From Laburnicola sp. R22_1 (lineage: Eukaryota > Ascomycota > Dothideomycetes > Pleosporales > Didymosphaeriaceae): a stretch of 64,000 bases of DNA. The translations under genes and the position numbers were made by a program. Below the pieces are notes generated by a model that saw only the letters and a list, made by a program, of their open reading frames with translations, was not told the origin of the DNA and made no database searches. Shown here in pieces: positions 47,156-57,022 of the stretch (its first letter is position 1; each line of letters starts with the position of its first letter). Where the stretch lies: assembly GCA_014281115.1 (NCBI GenBank), contig JACONQ010000014.1, positions 1,488,001-1,552,000 on the forward strand, given 5' to 3'.

Positions 47156-50100
47156 TAGGGTAGCCAACAAGCGCGTGAGCGAGAGGTGGGTAACGCGCTT
47201 TCTTAACCAACACGGCCACCATCTTATCTCATAATAGACATCTGGAATTGACTCCCTTTTCCATAACGCTAATTTAAACGTTAAGTATAAGCTGTACTTT
47301 AACTTGCTACATTAGAAGATAAAGCAGTACGATATACAGCCGCGCCACACCTACAATATAAACAAGAAGGGCTTTATAATAAGTATAATAGGACGCTTAA
47401 AACAAGTGTTTAGCTATTGGATATAGGAGCGCAAAGAGGTGCAAGCGTCACTCTAAGATGGTTCTTAAGAATGGATCACCCTCTTAGCAGCCGTCTGCGC
47501 TAATGGGGAGGCTCTGCCGCTAGGTCTTATCTATTAGTTGGCGAATAGCTCACTGCAGGCAGCTTGGGTGAACGCTATTAAAGCTGGGCAACACGACGTC
47601 TTTGTGGCTTCATCTCTATCTGGATAGACGAATAACGACGTTGGTTTGGCGTGGCTAGAGCAGGTCTTTAATTGCTGCACGAAGCAGAAAGCGCGTTGTG
47701 GGAGAGACTGGCGTCTCCTTTTACTTAACGGCCATGGCAGTCACCTTATAAAGGAGTTTATCGACTACTGCGACTCCTATTGCATACTCCTAGCCGTACT
47801 TCCCCCTTACTCTACCTATACGCTTCAACCTCTCAACGTTGTTATGTTTAAACCTCTCTCCACCGCCTACTATAAGGAGCTCTCCACCCACCTTTAGAGG
47901 AGCCAAGGGCTAGTACTAGTTAAGAAGGGAGACTTCTTCCCGCTGTTCTGGGGAGCGTGGGAGACCTCCTTCAAGACAGAGACCATCCTTAAGTCCTTTG
48001 AAGCTGCTGGTATATGGCCTATGGACCTAGAGGTTATACTTAAACGCTTCGCGGACGATGCCTTAGAGTAGCAAAATAACAGTGAAGGATGGTCCTTAGC
48101 GCTTACCAACAATGACTAGCGCCAGATGGAGCGTCTTGTACGCTCTGCAGTAAAGGATACCACCGCAGAAGAGTCAAAGTCGCTCTCCTAAACGCTCTAC
48201 AGACTCTAAGTACAAAACGAGCTGCTACACTATAAGAACAATAGCTTAAGGGAGGCTCTTACTACTAAGAAGAAGCATAAGAAGCGCGGCAAACCTCTTA
48301 ACTTGCAGCAGCGCCAGGAGTACTATAGTGGTGCTGTCTTCTAGTCTCCGCGCAAGATTAGAGAGGCACGTGCACAAGAGACAGTAAAGTAGAGGGAAGA
48401 GTATGACAGGCAGCTTGCAAAGGCTAACAGGAAGGAGCTTTAAGCTGCTGCTAAGCTACTCCAAGAGCAGGAGGCAGAGGAGAGGCGTGTGGCAAGAGAG
48501 GCAGCCAAGGTGGTAAGGGAGGAGGAGAAGGCTGACAAGGTAGCTAAACGCGAGCGCTAGAAGGCAGCTCGCAACGCTAAAAAAGCTATACAACTATCCC
48601 TAAAGGGCAAGCGCAAGGCCTTAAAAGCCTCTACTTAAGCTAATAAGTGTTAGAAATAACATAGTGCTGGTGCAGCTACTAAGGAGGCATTATAGGCTGC
48701 ACTAGCTGCCCTAGCTTTTATTACCTGCCGCGACCGCAACATTACACTTTCTAGTAGATTTAGATAGTACAAATTAATCGCAAGCATCTAATTACTACTA
48801 CTCTACAAAATCTTATAATAATAACTATTATAGATGGCTTAATAACTTTATCTTTAAAGTGGTAAGCATGTTATTTAGCGGGTATTGCGCGTCCCCGGGC
48901 GTTGCGCGTCCGTGCACGGTAACGCGCTAAGCCCGAGATCTTAGCACTATATGCCTTCTTTAGCAGGGAGAAACAGCCCACATTTAATAGCTACAGCAGG
49001 TGTAACAAATATAGTGGCCTATAGAGAGTAATAATCTTATATTCCTTATAGTAATCCTAGAACTTAATTTAGTTATAGCTCTTATAGCTGTTAATAACTA
49101 GCAGCTAATAGGTTTCTTTAGCGCGTCCCTTTATATGCGCGTTAAAGTGTTTTAACTACACAATACTAAGCTTGTTATTTGTCTAGCTGTTCTCGCTAAC
49201 AGCAATTATCTAATCGCTAGGAATTAACGCGTCTTCGTATCAGGTAGAGATGTGACGCTTGCCAGCGTAGATAATAAAGGGAGGGATTGCCTATCTAGCA
49301 GCGCAGATACCCTAGATTACTATAATCCACTAGCGATCGCCTAGCTGTATTAATTTAGGTTTCGCACGCCTCTCTAATGCTGTAACCATGAGCTAAGACC
49401 CTATAACCCCTATTAGGAAGCCTGATTTATTAAAGTTGTAGGTGTCCTTATCTATAATGTCGTACTTAACTTTAATGCCCTTCACAAGCTTAAACCACGC
49501 GTTTATAACCTTAGAATCTTTTTATTATGCTCTCTAGTTATTGTATAACTAAGACCAATGCGTTTTAACTTTACGTCTGCGCTTAATAAACCTATCTGTC
49601 TAGTTAATGCTAATAGGTGGCTTTGTAAGGGATCACTCAAGGCATCAAAGGTTGAAATCAAGAAGTTGATTTTACTAAGATATCGAGGTGGCGTATAAAG
49701 ACTGTTAACAGCTGCCTTATATACCCACACGTAGCCGAGGCGCTAATGCCTAATCGGGTAAGGTTCCGGGGCTCGGCGGAACCTTCCGCCGGGCGCGCCG
49801 CACCTCAGGAATCTCTAACAGGCTTTCCTCTCTATAAACGTAGTAAATTAGCCATTGTGCGTATTATAAACTTTGTAGGAGGGAATCCACGCGTGTCTAG
49901 CTCGATTATACAATTAACAAGCGCCTGCTCCTTAAGAAGAGTAAAATTCTTTAATTTAGGTAGGTTATTGCGTTGTGCAGTTGTTCTGTTACGTCTTTAA
50001 TTAAGCGTTCTGCAATTAATGTTATGTAGCCCTGCTACTGCTCGCTCTATAAGATTTAGATCTTATTTAATAGCTCTAATAGCAATAAGTAACCAAGCTT

Positions 50101-50221
50101 TATTAGATGGCTTAGAAGACATGATAGGTAGTTGTATTATAATGGTATTGTTAGTGATAGTGAGGTCTTAGCAAAGGTAGCGCGCTCACTAGTGTGGGTC
50201 ACTCGCGAGTAAACCACGTTA

Positions 50222-50450
50222 GGTATTTTTTATAAAATAATATTAGTAGTTATTATTATAGTTAGTAGTAATATTATAGACAGCGCAACGTAAAGTCTAT
50301 AAACTAGTTAATATTATAGTAGCTATAGGTAATAGTATATATATATATAATTTAGTAGGGCTACTATTTCTATTAGTAATAGGGGTGTATAGTAAGTATT
50401 TTATACTAGTAAGGTTAGCTGTATAGGAAGCTATTAAATTAGCTGTCAAA
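50222..50450. other. RIP-type AT-rich block, right flank of transposon A
   Basis: Continuation of the block at 40865-41108. No gene. Confidence 0.65.
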
Positions 50451-50786
50451 GTCAATTTTAGTTGAGTTTCGGGGGGGTGAGGAGAGCCGAGCGACATGAC
50501 GACGATTCCCATGAGGCTTTGATAGATGTCGCATCTGTAGTTGTCTTTATTCATGTGCGACGGCAATGCAAGCGGACCGCGGTGTCAATAGTCTACGGTG
50601 TCATCGCCCGCCAGCCGAATGGAACTATAGCTGCATTGTGACTCACCGCCCAAGTCTCGTGTCTCGTCGTATAAATCCATTCATCTTCTCTTGATTGTCC
50701 TTGTGCAACCTCAATATATCCCGCCCAGCACGAACAGTGTCCCCAAACGGCCGCCAAACCAGTCTCATTGTGCTTTCATATCCAAC
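50451..50786. other. Upstream region of the 343-aa hypothetical gene
   Basis: GC-balanced, includes the promoter and leader of the next gene; the open frame extends upstream to 50691 but the better start is at 50787. Confidence 0.5.
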
Positions 50787-51818
50787 ATGTCAGAAACACC
50801 ATCAGAACCCACAACGGAGCATCAAGCCAACCAGCCGGACTCCCCACCCCCCTCCACCACCTCCTGCCCCATCCAAGAACTCCAAACCGCCTTCCCCTCC
50901 ATCCTCCTCGCCACAAAAGAACCCCCCCAAAACCCCTACACCCGCTTCACCCCCCAATACCCCCTCCGCTTCAGCATATTCTCCCTCCCCTCGGAGCTCC
51001 GCAACAGCATCTACCAGCAATACCTCTCCCGCCCCAAAGCCCTCATCTGGCACCGCCTCCACAACCGCAGCTACAGGCAAAGCTCCGCCTGGTACATGTA
51101 CTGCACCAAATACACGCCGTCGGGCGACCCCGAGATCCTCTCTCTATTCCTCGTCTCGCGGAGAGTGTACGACGAGGCCTTTTACGTCTTCTGCTCCACC
51201 AACGCGATCCTGATCGAGAAGCGCAAGTACACGCTGCTGCCGAATCTGCTCCGCGTTTTCCCGCCCAAGGCCGCTGATCTGCTGCAAAGGCTCGCAATGG
51301 AGTATTATGATTACCAGACTTCGCGCTACGATGGAGACTCGTGGAAGGGAGACAAGGCGCAGCACACTTGGGAACGCATTATACGCGAAGCGTACGTTGT
51401 TAAAGAATACTTCCCGCGCGTGAGGCGATTCACTGCGCTGTGGAAGACTTCGCCTTTTCATCTTTCCGAAGCTGAAAACAAGTCGACGGATTATGTGCCT
51501 GGTGAGGTGCAGGTGGAGAGGTGGATGAGGTGGTTGAGGTGGGCGGACAAGGGGATGAAGCAGAGGCCGCCGAGGTGGTTGTATGTGAAGTTTACGGGAC
51601 CGTATCAGTACGTGCCTATAGCGATACATCAACGGTCGTGGGACCAGGCGCTAGAGCTTTTGAAAGAAGAAATTTGGACCAAGGAGACGGAGACGGGACT
51701 GGACAAAGAGGAGTTGAACGAGTCTGGTCAGAAGTGGTTGGAGGAAGCTTGGGGGGATTCGAGGAAGCAGAAGAGGAAAGGAAAGAGAAGCGTTGCAGGT
51801 GACAAGGGACAAGAATGA
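50787..51818 (+). CDS. Hypothetical protein with fungal LPxELRNxIY-type (F-box-like/2EXR-like) domain
   Basis: 343 codons, intronless, from the ATG at 50787 (MSETPSEPTTEHQ); the frame is open 32 codons further upstream, but a Pro-rich disordered start with a good context is preferred. After about 55 Pro/Ser/Thr-rich residues comes the motif FSLPSELRNSIYQQYLSRP, the signature of a large, expanded fungal family of F-box-like or 2EXR proteins in which such a segment precedes LFLVSRRVYDEAFYVFCSTN. The latter is the typical LLxVcrqiydEA block. The C-terminal half is Trp-rich (RWMRWLRW) and ends in a basic tail (RKQKRKGKR). Cellular role unknown; possible protein-protein adaptor. Confident that it is a gene, unsure of function. 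Confidence 0.78.
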   Translation: MSETPSEPTTEHQANQPDSPPPSTTSCPIQELQTAFPSILLATKEPPQNPYTRFTPQYPLRFSIFSLPSELRNSIYQQYLSRPKALIWHRLHNRSYRQSSAWYMYCTKYTPSGDPEILSLFLVSRRVYDEAFYVFCSTNAILIEKRKYTLLPNLLRVFPPKAADLLQRLAMEYYDYQTSRYDGDSWKGDKAQHTWERIIREAYVVKEYFPRVRRFTALWKTSPFHLSEAENKSTDYVPGEVQVERWMRWLRWADKGMKQRPPRWLYVKFTGPYQYVPIAIHQRSWDQALELLKEEIWTKETETGLDKEELNESGQKWLEEAWGDSRKQKRKGKRSVAGDKGQE

Positions 51819-52198
51819 GTGTACAAGATAACTGTTCGCCTTGGGTATCTATCGAGAAGCGCAGCACTTGCACTTCCAGTCACAGCCCTTTATCGGCTTC
51901 TCCAACTTTGGTAAACAATCGGTCCAGCCCCGCAGCTTATAAATCAAAAGTCCGTGCCAACGCCGACGCTGAGCTGAATAATATATACAAGGTCTATCAG
52001 AAACAAGCCAGGAAAATCTAGCGAGTAACGGTAAGAGAAAGTTTCGCATGGAGGTCGGAGGTCGTCGTTGAGACGCAATATGAACAAAAGAGAAGACTCA
52101 AACTTGTCGAGACAATGTAGAAAATTCGGTCCGGAAGGTTGCCGTGGTCGTTGTCGAAATCGGGTAGTCGCCAGCACGATGAATGAAGGTATCACACT
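51819..52198. other. Intergenic region between convergent genes
   Basis: Convergent gene ends; overlapping short ORFs on both strands, none supported. Confidence 0.5.
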
Positions 52199-52606
52199 CT
52201 ATAGCTCCGTCCAATGGCGCTTCTCTCCAACCTCTTCGAATTCGTCGGCCCACACCGCACGCCTTCGGGCGCGTTCCTCTCGACCAAGGCAGCAGAAAAG
52301 GCGAGCAAATGGGTTCCGCCTCCGTGGCTTTACGCCTCCAAACGGATCTTCTCTATATGTGGACTGAGGTGAATGCACAGGGCTGAGAGGGATCGTTGCG
52401 TTGACGAATATGAGTGAGTCGCGTCGGCGCTTTCGGTTGTCCACGAAGCTTTGTGGTGATTGCTTCTCATTTGGCGAGGCTGATGAAGCGGAGTAGCCCG
52501 CAGAAGTCATGGGTCGAAATGAGGTATCGAGAGGCGAAAGCCCTTGGCGTAGTGCTCTTGCTGAGGATGGTAGGTCGTACGGCGGGCTTGGGAAAGTGGT
52601 AGACAT
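52199..52606 (-). CDS. Hypothetical protein, 135 aa
   Basis: A single exon from the ATG at 52606 (MSTTFPSPPYDLP). The N-terminal 80 residues are Ser/Pro-rich and probably disordered; a basic patch (NRKRRRDS) follows. The C-terminal part, PRRRNPFARLFCCLGREERARRR, combines a basic cluster with a Cys pair, the kind of site that can be palmitoylated or bind membrane. It ends EVGEKRHWTEL. No domain recognised. Codon use fits the neighbours and the opposite strand has no better ORF. Confidence 0.58.
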   Translation of the reverse strand: MSTTFPSPPYDLPSSARALRQGLSPLDTSFRPMTSAGYSASSASPNEKQSPQSFVDNRKRRRDSLIFVNATIPLSPVHSPQSTYREDPFGGVKPRRRNPFARLFCCLGREERARRRAVWADEFEEVGEKRHWTEL

Positions 52607-53194
52607 TGTAGCCGTGAAATGTGTATCGTGGTTTTGAATCTTGCTGTTGTTATGCGCAACGTGTATTGTTGTTTTTGCAGCTAGGCGAGTGGTCGAACGA
52701 TCATAAGGTGGTACGGGATGAAATGGTCGTCAAGGTAGAGAATGAGGTGGAATGGTTGCACGAAGATATACCCTGCGGCCTCGTGCGGGGGCCAGCTATA
52801 TAATAAGGGGTGCAACATCTGCATTTACGGCGTAATATGCGCAAGGGCCTGCGAACTCCACCCCCAACGTCATGTCATGCCGGGGACAGGCCCCCCGGTG
52901 ACCATCACCATCCGCCGCGAGGCGTTCACGGTCCCGTACGCGTTTCTCCGAGGCTTGCGCGCAGCCTCCTCCAATAAAGCAATTCCGCAGTCTCGCCCCA
53001 GGAACATCTATTGGTCGCAGCCAGGGTACGGTGTTTACAAACAGCAGATGTGAAGACTCGAAACTGGGATATTCATGCGCTCAAACACTGTGCGGAGAAA
53101 GGTGGCTCTCAATCACCGACTCCGACCTGGTGGGTGCGCGGAAAACAGTCGCCCGAAGCTCACCTTTACCTACGCCTTACTGTACTCGTAACTA
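52607..53194. other. Intergenic region, no gene supported
   Basis: Normal composition; plus-strand ORFs at 52621-52803, 52742-53053 and 53011-53208 have no domain. Holds the promoter of the 135-aa gene on the minus strand. Confidence 0.5.
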
Positions 53195-53335
53195 TAGTTA
53201 GCTATTAGCTAATATACGCTTATAACTATAGTATTTTTAAATAATTACTTATTTTAGCTTGCTTACTACTTAAATTTTTAGATACTTTTTTTAATTACTA
53301 AAATAAAAAATAATACTTGTAAAATTAATAATTAC

Positions 53336-53445
53336 TACATATGTGTTGTTAAATTATCTACCTAGGAGTAGAACGATAAAAGCTTTAATATTAAATAGTA
53401 TAATAAAAAAAGCAGAGCCATTTACTTAGTAATTAAAAAGAGCGA
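53336..53445 (+). repeat. Dispersed repeat R, copy 5
   Basis: ATGTGTTGTTAAATTATC, CTACCTAGGAGTAGAACG, then AAAAAAGCAGAGCC and TTAGTAATTAAAAAGAGC. This copy keeps more CA/TG than the one at 14.5 kb. Confidence 0.75.
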
Positions 53446-53579
53446 CTATATATATATCTAGTAAATCTTACTTACTTTAATTAACTTTTAAAATGTAATA
53501 TTTATAAAAAGTACTTAATTTAAAATAATACTAACTTTATTTTATACCTTATTTAGTAATTTTATTCTATTTTATTTTA

Positions 53580-53715
53580 TATAGTATTAATTTAATCTAC
53601 CTAAAAGTAAGACAATAAAGACTTTTATCTTAAGTAATATAATAAAAAAGTAGAGCCGCCTTGCTTAGTAAATAAAAAAAGCGCAAAAGGTGGTTATAAA
53701 AAAAGCGTGTTCGAA
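53580..53715 (+). repeat. Dispersed repeat R, copy 6
   Basis: ATAGTATTAATTTAATC, CTACCTAAAAGTAAG, AATAAAGACTTTTATCTTAA, AAAAAAGTAGAGCC and AAAAAAGCGTGTTCGAAC. Confidence 0.72.
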
Positions 53716-53850
53716 CTTACTAAAAAACTATATAAGATTTTAATAAAAAAGCTTATATAGAATATTTATTTTAGGGCTTACTATACTACTCAGGTTAAAA
53801 CTAAGTAATAAAATCTACTAAGGGCTGTAAACTCTATTGCTCTAGTCAGC

Positions 53851-55472
53851 GAAGGAGCGGGCTTTCGCTAAAACAAGATTGGGCCTTCCGTTCTCCCCTT
53901 GAAACATCCTCCCCGTCGCATCAAGTGTGAAACGCAACCATTTCCCCACAGAGAGCGGACACAGTTCGCGGTCTCAAACATCGTGCCGTCCGCGATGCTG
54001 TTTGGACCTGAGTTGGTCCGCTCACAGCCTGCAGCCCGAACAAGCATGCCACCGTGCTCATCGTAGTATGAGATCACGAGCTGGAGTGAGCCATTGGCAC
54101 GCAACTTGTGCCGCAGAACCTATGAGTCAAGATGTGTTGCTGTGTATTATGTAATGTGCAAGCATGAATTGCGGTGGCACGGGTGGTCGGGGCGCGCGAA
54201 AAGCGTCTGTGCCGTCTCTCCACGGCAGTTCCTGCGGGGCGCAGCGAGTGCGTGCAACGAGTGCCGGTCGCCCAACGCGGAAGTTTTTCTGACTTCGATA
54301 ATGAGTAGAATGAAGATCATAAAGCTCGTTGCTCCGCGCCACCACTAGGGCATACAAATTGTACACGTCGCCTGCGGCACAGCAAGCAGCGCTGTCACCC
54401 AACAGGCGGTACCATCGATGAAAGGCAGACTCGCGCGTCCTTGCTGGACTTGTTGGCGGACGGCAACCCAGGGCATATTGCCAAAGCGTTACCGACATGA
54501 CGGCATTTAGAAGCTGCAGGCATCGTGCCAAATACCATACGTACAAGATGCAGTGGCCCAAAAGCAAAAGGCCGCATGGCTCAATGCGACGCCGCAAAAT
54601 CCCCAGACCGATGGGATCTCGGTGTTACTATTGTGGCTGCATGGCATGATGTGGGCACGGTCACCGATCGGTCGAGCGTTGGCGGCGTAGTCGACGATTC
54701 GCGCGCGGTGGCGTCGTTGACGGCTAGGTAACTCAGCCTCGCTGGAGCGTTGATGATGATCATGCAAAGCTTTAATCGGTGAGGTTGAAGCGGGTTTGTG
54801 GGCGATGCCCGTGTGCCTTCTACTCTTGGACAGTGAGGTAGCCGCGCCCGGCGGTACCTTCCTCAAGTCAGACGCCACGCCGAACGCCACTGCAGGAAGA
54901 TGCGCAGAGGTACAGCGTGTGAAGTCGGCAAGGAGACATCCGGTACGCCAGTATGCCCCTGTAGGTTCAAAACGGCTGGATATTGTTCCGCTTGCCTAAT
55001 GATTGCATGTACGTTAAGCCTATTATTACTGTAAGACACTTGTAAATAAACTCTCGCTTCGGCGACTATTGCTTACCCTAAGGTATGGTAGAGGTACATG
55101 CATAAAGCTGAACAGGCAACCCCCTAGTTCTTAAGCTACTCTGTTCTTTCTACTTTTCTCTAGTCTCGTCTCTGTCTGAGCATTCGTATCGATAGGAAAG
55201 TACGATACTGAAGACGCTTATATATGATTTCTGCCCCTTAAGTTGTCGAAATGAAAGAGCTTATTAGGAAGACAAGTGGTCAGGAAAGGAGCGTAAGATT
55301 GCGCACCGAAAGATATCCTAAACCAACGGCACAGCGAGGACAATCGTAACCCGTTAGACTCCTCCTCAACTTTAATACCATGATTCTTTTTTACATTCGA
55401 AGAAGCCATTACATATACCTAGACCCGAACAAGAGCACGCTAAATGGCACAGCAGAATCGGTGCCTGAATCT
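53851..55472. other. Region without a supported gene
   Basis: About 1.6 kb of normal composition. ORFs up to 156 codons (54127-54597 on the minus strand) overlap others in several frames; no domain, signal peptide or splice model is convincing. May include decayed gene sequence and the 3' side of the receptor pseudogene. Confidence 0.5.
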
Positions 55473-57022
55473 TCACCGATCCACCAGCTCCACATCTGAG
55501 TCGCTTCCATTACTACGGGACACGCAATCGCTGTGGTAGATCTCGACATTCGTGCTCTTCGCAATCGTACCGAGTGGAAGGCTCCCTCCACTCTTCTGGT
55601 TACCGTTGTTGTGGTGGCTGAAGTACGAGTTCTTATTGCTGCTGCCATAGCCAGCCTTAGTGTTGCGACCGAAAGCTCGCTTCCAGAGGTTCTGGGAGAG
55701 GGCGTGAGCGGCCGGCATGCAGGCCACGATGATGAATAGGTTGGCTTCAAGCGAGCACCAGTATATGGTGGGTGCATTGTCGTACGTAGTATTGGGGGTT
55801 TTGGCGAATGCGATTAGGGCGTTAAGACGCGCGATGCTAACACTAGTAATGCTGGTGCAATAGGTCAGCTTTTAATGCATACTCTTCCTGAAAGGAATTT
55901 CACTTATATAAAACCGACGCAGAATATGGACAAGATTTGCACCTTCTTCTTTGGACTCATTTGGAGCTTTAGGAGCATAGGCAGAGGCAAGGCCAAAATG
56001 ATGAGGTTAACTATGATTTCGAGTCCGCCGTAAACCAAACTGAACAGATTTATGTCGACCTGGCTTTTAGGAACCATGTTGCCCCTCCATCCTTCCTAGA
56101 AGAACCAGAGAGGGCGGACATTAAATATCATCGCGAAAAGATTACTGATGCTGAAGGAAGCTACTAGGACGATAAGGCCCCAGACAATCTTGCGAGTAGT
56201 TTTGTTGGTCATGATACCGAGGTAAAAGGCGAGGATTGACAACTGACAGAAGGCCTCGGTGACCCTATAGAACGGGTATGCAAAGTAGACCCACTGGCGT
56301 TATGTTAGTCCTGTGGCAACCAAAAGATTGCACTGGAACATACATGGAGACAGGTCGTGAGATCGTCCGGTTTAATCGCCCAGATGTCCCTATCAAATCC
56401 ATACACGCCAGCACCGATGATAGGGATATTGAAGGCAATGCCGGCCAATTATAATACGGGGTAAGCAAAAAATGTAGTACGCTGGAGACGGGTCTTACAG
56501 CAGAAAGGCCAATCAATAGATCGTCCCAACCAAGTCTTGCCGTTCGGGACAGTCCTCGATCAAGCAGGCGCGCGATAACCATCAGGAGAGATGTAATCCA
56601 AAAAGATGCAGTGATACCGATCATAGTCCCGGACTGATCACGAATGGGTACACCACATGCTGCGTAGGTTGTGCTTGTGGCCGCTGTAACGGGCTGTCAA
56701 AAATCATATCTGGAGTAAAATCGGAACGAAGGTAGCTTACAGAGGACCTGTTACATAGTACAATTGACTGAATTGCAGGCAGACACCGTTTCGAGAAATA
56801 TCGAGTCGGTGCAAAGACAGCTAATGTCATTGGATGCACATTCGCTGGTCGGCAGCGTAGCCTCGAAGCATTGCGCCTGTCTCGAAATCAGCTCTGTCTC
56901 CCGTCGATAACCAGCGAGTTGCAAAATACCGCGCATTCAGGTAACTGATCCAACAAGTCTGCCTGCGAAACACCAGCCAACAATACCATCAACCATGACA
57001 ACATAGCACCGAGGAGCCTCAT
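55473..57022 (-). pseudogene. CFEM-domain Pth11-like G-protein-coupled receptor, RIP-inactivated
   Basis: A surface receptor gene of the fungal Pth11/rhodopsin-like family with an extracellular CFEM domain, now broken. It starts at the ATG at 57022 with a signal peptide (MRLLGAMLSWLMVLLAGVSQA). A 53-bp intron (GTATTT..CAG) joins LPECA to AQCFEATLPTSECAS..ISCLC, restoring the CFEM cysteine pattern. Seven-helix segments follow: IGITASFWITSLLMVIARLL, WDDLLIGLSA, YRVTEAFCQLSILAFYLG, TRKIVWGLIVLVASFSISNL, GGLEIIVNLIILALPLPMLL, then SVSIARLNALIAFAK and ANLFIIVACMPAAHAL, with a Gly/Asn/Ser-rich tail ending VELVDR. Lesions: a TAA after SVNCTM (CAA to TAA fits), a TAG in PLWFF(stop)EGWRG where Trp is expected, and a splice donor reading ATAAGTG where GTAAGTG restores FIITSVSIARL. 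Such receptors sense surfaces or nutrients in plant pathogens. Confidence 0.8.

Larger units (their letters stand above)
41958..48655 (+). pseudogene. Transposase of element B, split by C and D
   Basis: N-terminal part at 41958-42233 (MALINDAIAAIEALKLGEQFLY then TAG) and the remainder from about 47160: VSERWVTRFLNQHG, YNINKKGF (first Asp of the NMDEKGF box now Asn by GAC to AAC), LLLNGHGSH (DGH changed to NGH), PPYSTYTLQPLN (PLD changed to PLN). All three catalytic Asp codons read Asn, the G-to-A change RIP makes on the other strand. Many TAG/TAA stops as well. A charged coiled-coil tail follows. Confidence 0.85.
41877..48919 (+). mobile_element. Fot1/pogo transposon B, inserted in A
   Basis: Inverted repeats CCGTGCACGGACGCGCAACG.. 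at 41877 and their complement ending at 48919 (24 bp perfect); TA duplications at 41875-41876 and 48920-48921. Without elements C and D the length is about 2.12 kb. The transposase is on the plus strand, opposite to A. Confidence 0.92.
41206..50122 (-). pseudogene. Transposase of element A, split by element B and RIP-damaged
   Basis: Starts at the ATG at 50122 (MSSKPSNKAWLL), runs to about 48925, is interrupted by element B and resumes at 41873. The N-terminal part contains many TAG/TAA codons; catalytic-core relics include LLVINSYKSYN (degraded from LLVIDGHGSHN), HLL(stop)LLNVGCFS, and after B the segment FRGAGLVPLNLEEVLQ. The C-terminus carries an intact CCHC zinc knuckle, CGICRQPRHNAQTC (about 41278-41319). 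The part right of B looks more heavily mutated than the part left of it. Confidence 0.85.
41109..50219 (-). mobile_element. Fot1/pogo transposon A, outermost of the nest
   Basis: Terminal inverted repeats start ACGTGGTTTAC (41109) and end GTAAACCACGT (50219); both include GCGAGTGACCCACAC. TA duplications at 41107-41108 and 50220-50221. Removing element B leaves about 2.07 kb. The transposase runs on the minus strand and is split by B. Subterminal sequence contains GACCCCACCAAACC, like elements P and F. Confidence 0.92.
53195..53850. other. RIP-type AT-rich block
   Basis: A short AT-rich island depleted in CA/TG, containing two copies of dispersed repeat R. No gene. Confidence 0.7.

Noticed and set aside
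54127..54597. 156-codon minus-strand ORF
   Set aside because: Overlaps three other ORFs, has no domain and no clear hydrophobic pattern despite a leucine-rich start.
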